Assembly (NCBI GenBank): GCA_002373755.1
Contig: DFJU01000136.1
Coordinates: forward strand, 1 to 59,002
Origin: Bacteroidales bacterium UBA3663
GTDB lineage: Bacteria; Bacteroidota; Bacteroidia; Bacteroidales; UBA3663
Direction: 5' to 3'
DNA length: 59,002 bases
Under the pieces are notes generated by a model. It was not told where the DNA came from. It did not search any database and worked only from the letters and a program-made list of their open reading frames with translations. How positions within the stretch are numbered: the first letter of the stretch is position 1; each line of letters opens with the position of its first letter. A program made the translations under genes and the position numbers. Positions 1-8,200 of this stretch are shown here, piece by piece.

Positions 1-109
1 TCTTCTTGGTCAAGATGTGGCTCTTGTAAGCGTGCTTTCTCTTGATCTGTCCTGATCCGGTGAGCGCAAAACGCTTCTTAGCACCGGAGTTAGTCTTAAC
101 TTTTGGCAT
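1..109 (-). CDS. rpmI: 50S ribosomal protein L35 (partial, 3' end outside window)
   Basis: The reverse-strand reading from the ATG at 107-109 begins [20 protein letters not shown], the highly conserved start of ribosomal protein L35, a small basic protein of the large ribosomal subunit. The first 36 codons are present and the gene runs off the left edge. It follows infC in the same direction after an 85-bp gap, matching the usual thrS-infC-rpmI-rplT order, so rplT is expected just outside the window. Identification is firm from the N-terminus and the synteny. Confidence 0.95.
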   Translation of the reverse strand, partial: MPKVKTNSGAKKRFALTGSGQIKRKHAYKSHILTKK

Positions 110-194
110 TTTGTTTATAAATTAATGTATTAAATATAGAGACCAGAGCCGAACTCACGGCCTTTCTTTCAAATTTGCGTCCAACAAGGAAGTT

Positions 195-857
195 TCACTC
201 TTCAGACTTTGCAGCCTCAGGCTTCGAAGGCTTTTTAGCCGAGTTTGCCTTTGGGCTGAACATCAGAATCATGCGTTTTCCTTCAAGTACCGGCGGATAG
301 CTATCAGGCTTTCCGAACTCCTCCAAGTCCTGGGTAAAACGTGCCAAAAGCACTTCACCTTGTTCCTTGAAGAGGATTGCACGACCTTTGAAGAATACAT
401 ACGCCTTGACTTTCGAACCCTCCTGCAAGAATTCCTTGGCATGGCGGAGTTTGAACTCGTAGTCGTGATCGTCGGTCTGAGGCCCGAAACGAATCTCTTT
501 CACGACGACCTTTGCAGCATTGGCCTTAGCCTCTTTTGCCTTCTTACGCTGTTGGTAACAGAATTTCTGATAATCCATTACCTTGCAGACTGGAGGTGCT
601 GCTGTTGGGCTGATTTCGACGAGGTCGAGTTCCTGTTCTTCAGCGATACGCAACGCATCTTGAATGGAATAGATTCCCATTTCGACATTGTCACCCACCA
701 GACGAACCTCTTTCACACCACGAATTTGTTCGTTGATGCGATGCTGATCCTTTCCGTTAGAATTAGTGTTGTTGTTGCGTTGGTCACGTTGTTGAGGACG
801 TGAGGCCGGGTTTGGTTTGGGGCGATAACCGCCGTTTCCGTGAGGAGTGAATGCCAT
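195..857 (-). CDS. infC: translation initiation factor IF-3
   Basis: IF-3 binds the 30S subunit, checks start-codon and initiator tRNA pairing and prevents premature subunit joining. The 220-residue product has the N-terminal domain from about residue 40 ([17 protein letters not shown]), the linker with [20 protein letters not shown] and the C-terminal domain with [18 protein letters not shown]. An Asn/Arg/Gln-rich extension of about 38 residues precedes the conserved start, and a Lys/Ala-rich tail follows the core; such tails are seen in Bacteroidetes IF-3. Many infC genes use a rare AUU start; here an in-frame ATG lies upstream, so this start is the most likely but the extension makes it less than certain. 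It lies between thrS and rpmI. Confidence 0.96.
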   Translation of the reverse strand: MAFTPHGNGGYRPKPNPASRPQQRDQRNNNTNSNGKDQHRINEQIRGVKEVRLVGDNVEMGIYSIQDALRIAEEQELDLVEISPTAAPPVCKVMDYQKFCYQQRKKAKEAKANAAKVVVKEIRFGPQTDDHDYEFKLRHAKEFLQEGSKVKAYVFFKGRAILFKEQGEVLLARFTQDLEEFGKPDSYPPVLEGKRMILMFSPKANSAKKPSKPEAAKSEE

Positions 858-921
858 TCAGTGCAATAGCTTGATTTAACTTCTTGTTAATATTATGATT
901 AGGTTGAATCCAAATCGGGCG

Positions 922-929
922 CGAAGATA
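922..929 (-). promoter_or_regulatory. candidate -7 box for infC
   Basis: The minus strand reads TATCTTCG here, one base from the Bacteroidetes -7 consensus TAnnTTTG. It sits 65 bp upstream of the infC start and just after the hairpin that follows thrS. No clear TTTG element was found at the expected distance, so this is tentative. Confidence 0.35.
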
Positions 930-933
930 GAAA

Positions 934-979
934 GTTTTTCACAGATTTTATGCTTTTGACACAGCAATCCGTGAAAAAC
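934..979 (-). terminator. hairpin between thrS and infC
   Basis: Arms at 934-947 and 966-979 pair over 14 bp on the minus strand: a perfect 9-bp outer stem (GTTTTTCAC with GTGAAAAAC), one G-U pair, then 4 bp. The stem lies 20 bp downstream of the thrS stop. The U-run after it is short, so it is a weak terminator or an attenuator for readthrough into infC. Confidence 0.5.
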
Positions 980-998
980 TATTCCAAATTAGCCGATT

Positions 999-2948
999 TT
1001 AATAACTGGAGTGCTCAATTTGCGACTGGACCTCGGCCACAATCATCTTGGCAAATTCATCGACCGTGAGTTGGCCGCCATCGCCAGCACCCTGCTTGCG
1101 GACGCTGACCTTGCCCTCAGCCTGCTCCTTCTCGCCCAAAATGAGCATATAAGGAACTTTCTTCATCTCATTATCGCGAATCTTGCGGCCGATCTTCTCG
1201 TTGCGGTCATCAACGTATGCACGGATGTCGAGTTTGTCGAGGGTGTTGCGCACCTCGTAAGCATAGTCGTTGAACTTCTCGGAGATTGGCATGATAGCGA
1301 CCTGGTCGGGAGCCAACCACAAAGGCAACTTGCCGGCGGTGTTCTCCAACAATACGGCGACGAAACGCTCCATAGAACCGAATGGCGCACGATGAATCAT
1401 GACTGGACGGTGCTTCTGATTGTCGGCACCAGTGTATTCCAATTGGAAGCGCTCTGGCAAGTTGTAATCCACCTGAATGGTACCCAACTGCCAACGACGA
1501 CCGATGGCATCCTTCACCATGAAGTCGAGCTTTGGACCATAGAAAGCAGCCTCGCCATATTCGACCTTAGCTGGGAGATTCTTCTCCTGGCAAGCCTCGA
1601 TGATAGCCTGCTCGGCCTTCTGCCAGTTCTCCTCCGAACCGATATACTTGTCGCGGTTCACCTTGTCGCGCAGTGAGATCTGTGCCTCGAACTGGTGGAA
1701 ATCCAATGCCTTGAAGATGATCATGATGATGTCGATAATCTTCAAGAACTCCTCCTTCACCTGGTCGGGACGACAGAAGAGGTGGGCATCGTCCTGAGTA
1801 AAGCAACGTACTCGGGTCAAACCATGCAACTCACCGGTCTGCTCATAGCGGTAAACGGTACCGAATTCGGCAAGACGCAATGGCAGGTCACGATAGGAAC
1901 GTGGCGATGTCTTGTAGATCTCACAGTGGTGAGGGCAGTTCATTGGCTTGAGCATATAGAGCTCGTCTGGATCTGGTGTCGAGATAGGCTGGAACGAGTC
2001 CTTGCCATACTTAGCCCAGTGGCCAGAGGTCACGTAGAGGTTTTTGTTGCCGATGTTTGGCGTGATGACCTGCACGTAGCCGTAACGCTTCTGAATCTTG
2101 GTCAGGTAGTCCTGCAAGCGGTTGCGGAGAGCAGTGCCCTTCGGCAACCAAAGTGGCAGACCGGCACCGACGTTCTGGCTGAAGGCAAAGAGTTCCATCT
2201 CCTTGCCCAACTTGCGGTGGTCGCGTTTCTTGGCCTCCTCCAGCAGGTTGATATACTCATCGAGCATGGACTGCTTAGGAAAAGTGATACCATAGACGCG
2301 GTTCATCTGCGGGTTCTTGTCGTTGCCGCGCCAGAAAGCACCAGCTACCGACAATACCTTGCAGGCCTTGATGGCTCCTGTGTTAGGCAAATGTGGACCA
2401 CGACAAAGGTCGGTGAAGTTGCCCTGTGTATAAGTAGTGATCTTGCCGTCCTCCAGTTCGCTGATCAGCTCGCACTTGAAGGTCTGACCCTTGGCCTGGA
2501 ACTCCTTGAGTACCTCGGCTTTAGCTACCTCCTTACGGACAATCTGCTCCTTCTGGCGAGCCAGTTCGAGCATCTTCTTCTCAATCTTGGGGAAGTCTGC
2601 CTCCTTGATGTTCTCACCATTGGCAGGCACGACATCATAGTAGAAGCCATTCTCGATGGCTGGACCGATACCGAACTGGATACCGGGATAGAGTTCCTGC
2701 AAGGCTTCGGCCAAAAGGTGTGCCGAACTGTGCCAGAAAGCATGTTTGCCCTCTGGGCTGTCCCACTTGAAGAACTCGATGGTGCTGTCGGCAGTAATGA
2801 CGCGGGTAAGGTCATACATTTCTTCGCCGACTTTAGCTACAAGCACATCCTGTGCGAAACGTGGGCTGATTGACTCAGCCACCTGAAGAGGCGTTACGCC
2901 ATCCTCGAACTCCTTGACCGTCTGGTCAGGAAAAGTGATTTTGATCAT
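999..2948 (-). CDS. thrS: threonyl-tRNA synthetase
   Basis: This class II enzyme charges tRNA-Thr with threonine in the cytoplasm and hydrolyses mischarged seryl-tRNA. The 649-residue length is normal. An N-terminal TGS domain (about 1-60) is followed by the editing domain with HxxxH at H73/H77 and the later Cys of TDLCRGPHL, then the catalytic core with [20 protein letters not shown] (motif 2 region) and [13 protein letters not shown], and a C-terminal anticodon-binding domain. The ATG start gives the typical MIKITFPD beginning. It heads the thrS-infC-rpmI group; a hairpin between thrS and infC suggests partly separate transcription. All active-site landmarks I can see are intact. Confidence 0.98.
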   Translation of the reverse strand: MIKITFPDQTVKEFEDGVTPLQVAESISPRFAQDVLVAKVGEEMYDLTRVITADSTIEFFKWDSPEGKHAFWHSSAHLLAEALQELYPGIQFGIGPAIENGFYYDVVPANGENIKEADFPKIEKKMLELARQKEQIVRKEVAKAEVLKEFQAKGQTFKCELISELEDGKITTYTQGNFTDLCRGPHLPNTGAIKACKVLSVAGAFWRGNDKNPQMNRVYGITFPKQSMLDEYINLLEEAKKRDHRKLGKEMELFAFSQNVGAGLPLWLPKGTALRNRLQDYLTKIQKRYGYVQVITPNIGNKNLYVTSGHWAKYGKDSFQPISTPDPDELYMLKPMNCPHHCEIYKTSPRSYRDLPLRLAEFGTVYRYEQTGELHGLTRVRCFTQDDAHLFCRPDQVKEEFLKIIDIIMIIFKALDFHQFEAQISLRDKVNRDKYIGSEENWQKAEQAIIEACQEKNLPAKVEYGEAAFYGPKLDFMVKDAIGRRWQLGTIQVDYNLPERFQLEYTGADNQKHRPVMIHRAPFGSMERFVAVLLENTAGKLPLWLAPDQVAIMPISEKFNDYAYEVRNTLDKLDIRAYVDDRNEKIGRKIRDNEMKKVPYMLILGEKEQAEGKVSVRKQGAGDGGQLTVDEFAKMIVAEVQSQIEHSSY

Positions 2949-3035
2949 TGAATTACAAATTTCAATTTAATTGTTATTGATAATGGCATTGGCCGCCGCC
3001 TCTAAAACAACAGAGGTTGAAGCGGACAAGCTGTT

Positions 3036-5006
3036 TTATTCTGCAAACGGATTTCTGACCATACGGATGAAATCATCGACGAATGGCAGTTCAATCCAGC
3101 CGTAATGCTTGTTGATGACAAGCAGGAACAGGGCAAAGAGCACGATGCAAACGATCCAGAGCAACACCTTCTTCCACCAAGGCATCTTGCGGTCGGCATA
3201 CGGATCCTTGAGTTTCATGCCGACGGGATAAACGGCCTGCTGGGTCAAAGTCTCGCCGAAAGGAATATTGATTTTGGCCGATGCATTTATTGCCCAGCCG
3301 TTGGCATTGAGCACCGGTGTAAGATTGCGCTTGCGCAGCTTCAACCACGCGAGGAACATCGACGGGCCGGAAATCACCAACATGATGGCGAGGATGACCA
3401 ATGGGAACTGCCACCACTTCAAGCCCATAATGCCAGAACCGACTGCTACCAATGCCGAACCGATCATGCCGACAGCCATACCGACGGCGGCAAAGATGCC
3501 TGCATATTTTGCGATGTCGAATGTACCGGCCACAGCCTCGTTTTTCTTGACTTCCGACTTCTCGACCGCACTCAAATCAGACTTCACAGCCTCGCTCTTC
3601 TGGTTGATTGCGGCAGCGGCGCTTTCCGACTGAGCCTTATCCTTTTCGGCTGCATATTTCTCGATGTTGTCTTCGATGAGCTTAATCATCTTCTTGTACG
3701 GACGCCACATAGCCTGCGGAATACTGATCGGATTGTCGATGATGGCCGTTACGCGGGCATCGAAGTCACGACCCTTGCGGTCGTAGAAGATGCAGTTCTT
3801 GCCGACGAAGAGATCATCGACGTCGCCGACGGTCACGGCAGCCATGATGCTGTACGATTCGTTGTAAACCTTGCTGGTCACTGCACAAGTCACCAGGAAC
3901 ATGCCCGACTTCGGAGCCTGGGCTGTCAGGGCTGCAGCATCGGCCACCTTCACACAGAAATCGCAGGTTCGCTGGTCAATGACCAATGTGCCGCACTGGA
4001 AAATCGCCTTCTTCTCGACGTTGTAGAAGTCCTGGAACGAAACATAGTTCTTCAACAAGGTGTAGAAGTCGCGCGTCAGGTGCAACAGTTTGTCAACCAA
4101 CTGCACGCCAGCCGTCTCATCGTCCAGCTTGATGTCGGCCTCGGTCACAGTCACGCTGGCCTGCCAATCGCGATATGCCTTGATTTTTGCGCCGATTTCC
4201 GCCCACATGGCTTCGGTCAAAGCCTTTGCCTTTGGGTCGAGCGCACCCTTGATGACGTTGAACTGCGCAACCCACGCCGGATTGATGGCAGCCTTGAGCG
4301 ACAACTCGGCCGAACCGTCGATGCGGGCGATCGGATAAGAGGCAATCTCGTCCATCTTCTGGGTCAAGTTGTCGGCCGATATGGCTTCGATGCGCGAGGT
4401 CTGCACGTCGAGGGCCGATGTGCTTTCCGACGAGAACTCGGCCAACTTCGAACGCATGAAAAAGTCCTTGATTTTTGCGTCCAATGCGTTGTAGGCAGCT
4501 TCGACGGCATCTGTCTGGTCGCCAAACGGTGCTTCAAGCTCGGCACTCTTGTCGATTGCGGCCAATGCAGCCTCCAGCTTGTTCTTCAGGAACGTAGCGA
4601 GGCAGCTTGAACTGTCGGCCAACGAGATTTCCTTTGCATCGGCCTTGCCCAACTCCTTCAAGATCTTCACCGAGGCATCGTACAACGCCTTACCGTCGGC
4701 GTCGTCCTGATTCAGAGCGTCCAGCGGCAAAGTGTCACGCCCTTCGAGGATGATTTCCTTGTCCTTCAGCACGCGAGTCAGCCAATTGGCCACACTTACC
4801 ACCTCGTCACGACGTATCGACCCGTCGTTGTTGGTGTCCATATACTTGAGCGATGCCTCGTCAATTTCCAGTCCCTTGACAGGGCATGAAAGGACGGTCC
4901 ACTTCTTTATGTCAAGTTCTGCAAGGTGTGCGATGTCTTCGCCGCTTCCGATGCAGACACGAGTAACGCCGCCGATGCGGCTGTAAGTCCATTTGTAGTC
5001 AGCCAT
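3036..5006 (-). CDS. membrane protein with a single EF-hand loop, function unknown
   Basis: I do not recognise this 656-residue protein as a named family. There is no signal peptide. Residues 57-68 form a canonical EF-hand loop (D57, N59, D61, G62, I64, E68), which would bind calcium. The middle is a long Ala/Lys-rich, probably helical region. A stretch with C-x2-C (CDFC, near residue 355) resembles a small structural motif. Two hydrophobic segments near residues 510-560 and one near 620 indicate membrane anchoring, and the chain ends shortly after. The soluble N-terminal two thirds therefore probably face the cytoplasm. It stands alone between thrS and a large secreted protein and has its own good promoter just upstream. 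Confidence 0.85.
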   Translation of the reverse strand: MADYKWTYSRIGGVTRVCIGSGEDIAHLAELDIKKWTVLSCPVKGLEIDEASLKYMDTNNDGSIRRDEVVSVANWLTRVLKDKEIILEGRDTLPLDALNQDDADGKALYDASVKILKELGKADAKEISLADSSSCLATFLKNKLEAALAAIDKSAELEAPFGDQTDAVEAAYNALDAKIKDFFMRSKLAEFSSESTSALDVQTSRIEAISADNLTQKMDEIASYPIARIDGSAELSLKAAINPAWVAQFNVIKGALDPKAKALTEAMWAEIGAKIKAYRDWQASVTVTEADIKLDDETAGVQLVDKLLHLTRDFYTLLKNYVSFQDFYNVEKKAIFQCGTLVIDQRTCDFCVKVADAAALTAQAPKSGMFLVTCAVTSKVYNESYSIMAAVTVGDVDDLFVGKNCIFYDRKGRDFDARVTAIIDNPISIPQAMWRPYKKMIKLIEDNIEKYAAEKDKAQSESAAAAINQKSEAVKSDLSAVEKSEVKKNEAVAGTFDIAKYAGIFAAVGMAVGMIGSALVAVGSGIMGLKWWQFPLVILAIMLVISGPSMFLAWLKLRKRNLTPVLNANGWAINASAKINIPFGETLTQQAVYPVGMKLKDPYADRKMPWWKKVLLWIVCIVLFALFLLVINKHYGWIELPFVDDFIRMVRNPFAE

Positions 5007-5035
5007 ATAGATAGTATTTTTAAAAATTTCGGACG

Positions 5036-5069
5036 CAAAGTTAACAATAAAACGAGAATGTTGACCAAA
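5036..5069 (-). promoter_or_regulatory. Bacteroidetes-type promoter for the EF-hand protein
   Basis: On the minus strand a TTTG (5066-5069) is followed after 22 bases by TAACTTTG (5036-5043), matching the TTTG / TAnnTTTG promoter pattern with slightly long spacing. Transcription would begin near 5030, giving a leader of about 25 bases before the ATG at 5006. Confidence 0.6.
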
Positions 5070-5158
5070 TCAAGTTGAAAAAAGCCGTAACCAAGACAAA
5101 TCACACCACAAGCCGCAAAAATTTGTCATAATGTCAGGATGCGCCATCGGCAACGCAG

Positions 5159-5199
5159 AAAAAACGAAGAGGGCAGAAACCCTACGATTTCCGCCCTCT
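5159..5199 (-). terminator. rho-independent terminator of the 1953-residue protein gene
   Basis: A 7-bp stem (5168-5174 with 5193-5199, AGAGGGC/GCCCTCT) with further inner A/T pairing is followed on the minus strand by TTCGTTTTTT. It lies 51 bp after the stop of the gene ending at 5250. Confidence 0.75.
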
Positions 5200-5249
5200 C
5201 CCATTGAGTTTCACATCATTCCAGCACACTGTGGCGCAGGAATCCGGTA

Positions 5250-8200
5250 TTATTTAACGATTACAGTAGCACCCTTAGAGATGTATATCTGGCCCTTCTG
5301 GAGCTTCTGAGCCTTGCGACCCATAACGTCGAAGATGGCACCTGCCTCAACCTCCTCGACAACAGTCTCGATGCCTGCAGGATCAGCAACGAGGTCAATC
5401 TCCTGACCGAGAGTTGCAACAGCAGTTGGATCGACAATGATTGCAACGCCAAGACCTTCAACGGTTGGATTCTCGGTATAGACGAACTTCGTTCCATCCT
5501 CATTCATCACGTATGCCGAAGACGTAAGGGCAGCCTTCTGATAGTTGCCATTTGCGAACAGACGCCAGCCGCCATTGGATGGAACCGTTGTGCTACCGAA
5601 TGCGCTTGCAACTGGAGCAGAAGCATAATTCTGGATGATAATTTCATTGCCGACCTTTTCGCTGAGGCTCTGAATCATGATAGGTACACCAGCCATAACT
5701 TCAACGCCCTCTGCGCGAACTGCAGACGAAATGTTTGTGCTGTTCACGAGCTGGGTGAGATCCTTGTTCGATACGGAGTTCTGAGCCGTACGTACATGAA
5801 GTGTCAGAATCTGGTAATCGACACCAAGCTGGAGAGCTTCGCCCGAAGCATTGGTGATGACATTCGTACCGATAGAGATAGCGAATGGAGCAGCAAATGC
5901 AGTATAGTTGTCTGTAACATTTACATGGACATACTGAGTACCGCCAACAGCAATCTTAGATGCAGGATATTCACCGACGACATTTGCACCGGCAGCCGAC
6001 TCGAAGTCGCCGCTGATGTTAGAAAGGGTCAGCGTATCGCCATCAATGATGCTTGCGTAAGTCTCGTTGTACGATTCGCGAGCCGAAGCCACGTAGCGTG
6101 AAACGACGTATGCGGTATCCATGCCTGGCAATACAGCCTTAACGGTCAACCAGCCATTGCCTGCAAGAGTCAAGGTGTTTGTCTCGCCGTTCAAGATGCC
6201 AATCTCATCGTTGTAGGTATAGTTCAAATCAGCGTAGAGACCAGCCTCAACCAAGTTCTTGTCGGTGATGGTGAAGGTGTGACCCTCGTCGGTCTTCTCA
6301 ACCCAAGTGATGACAGGAGTTGACAACTGGAAGATGGAATCGCAGTCGATGGTGACGTAGTTCATCTCCGATGCCTTGCCCTCATACTCGGTGTAGGCCA
6401 CAATAGTGTTGTTCGGTGCACTCACCTTGATTGGCTCGGTGAAGAGCTGGAAGTCGCCGAATACGGTTACGGTGTCAACGTCGTAAACAGCTTCGGTCGT
6501 TTCGGTAGCCTCAGCCACAAGTGTTGAGTCGTAGCGTACGCCATTAGCAACTGCATAGTAGGTCCAAGCATTGTCCTCGTATGGGAAAGTTGCAGGAACT
6601 ACAACCACGTCGCGCTCGCCGCTCTCCTCCTTGCCTGCAATATAGACATTTGGAGAAGGTGTAACGTCCGGATTGTTGTAAACCTCGACAGCCCAGATGC
6701 AGTAATAACGGGTCATGCTGAGCACAGCAGCACCATCCTTCACACAGTTGTAGTAGAGTGTGTTGCCTACGGAGTTGGCTGCATCGAGTTCGAGCACGTC
6801 ATTCTCGACGGCAACCTGAGCAGGATCCTGTACGGTCAACTTGACGACCTGAGTCTTGCGCAAGTTGTTGATACCGAAGCGACGTGGACCAGAGTTGAAG
6901 TTGTAAATACCAACATAACCGCTCTTATGACGCTCCAACCAGCTTGTACCAGACTGCACGCCGAAGTTCGCGTTCGATACATATCCGTCATAATACTGCA
7001 CCGGACACATATCGTAAGTGCCATATGCTCCGGTAGCAGTGAAGGTTGGATCCTGCAAGACGCAGCCATAGTCACTACCATCGGCAATCAATTCTTCCGA
7101 AACAGACTTGAAGTCATCAGCCCAGACGAACTCCAGCTTAGCAGGTTCGCGAGTCCACATGACAGCAGGTTCGCTGGTTGCATAACCTTCAGCATTGGCA
7201 ACGGCGGTGATGCGCTGGTGAGTAGCCACCTTCAAGGTGTCGCCTACAGTGTAGTCAAACTTCTCGCCAGAAGGATAGAGCTCATAGCTGATGGCAGCCA
7301 CAGGAGCACCGATCAAATCTGCATTACTGTTGTTGAGCAAAACCTTGTAGATCGAGTCGCTCTGCTCGGTTACACTGAATGTAACTTGGTTGAGCTGAAT
7401 AGGATAGCCAGCCTCGAAGTTGACAAACAACGTATCTGAAACGAAAACTTCTTCTGTATAAGCATCCTTCAATTTAGCGACGATGCCACAATTCAATGTC
7501 TCGCTGATAACGATGGTATCGGAGTACAATTGTTCACCATAGTAAATAGAAGCACCTTCAGTAGCATCTGACATGACAACCCAACGATTGTTATCAAATG
7601 TTCCGACAACAGCAGCCACTGGCTTTTCAATCACACCTGCGGTTACTGTACGAGAAGCAACTGGAGATGTTTTACCCTCCTTAGAAGCCCACGCGGTGAA
7701 TGCTGTAGTTGCGAACACGCGGATTGGTTCAGTATAAAGGATTGGCTCTTGACCTTCTTCCGTTGTATAATAGATTTCAGCATCTGCCGTCTTAGTGGTC
7801 AATGTCACCAGATTTGAAGTAAAGGTCTGACCCTCTACAGCAAATACAGGAGCCTGAATAACCTCTTCATAAGTAGCGACATTGAGTTTCAACTGATCAA
7901 TAGCAACAGCACCAGCTGAACCTGGACGGAGGTTCAACGCGGTAGGATTGACATTGGTCTCAGAAAGGACAACGTTCTTGACGATAGCCTCACCGCTACC
8001 GATGTTGGTGATGGTCATCAAAACTCCATCATTAGAGCCTGTAATAGTGAAATGATGCCAATATGCAACATCGTTCAAAGCATCACCTGTGGAAGCAGAA
8101 ATACGACTTGCCTTATTACATGGATAAACTGCGAGAGACGCATCCGTAACCGAGCCATAAGCCAAGGCGAAAGTGTTGCCCCAACCAGCGGCATCAGTCA

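Noticed and set aside
3105..4610. Plus-strand open frame (501 codons) opposite the EF-hand protein
   Set aside because: The minus-strand product has coherent membrane segments, an EF-hand and a promoter; the antisense product is His/Arg/Cys-rich without domain character.
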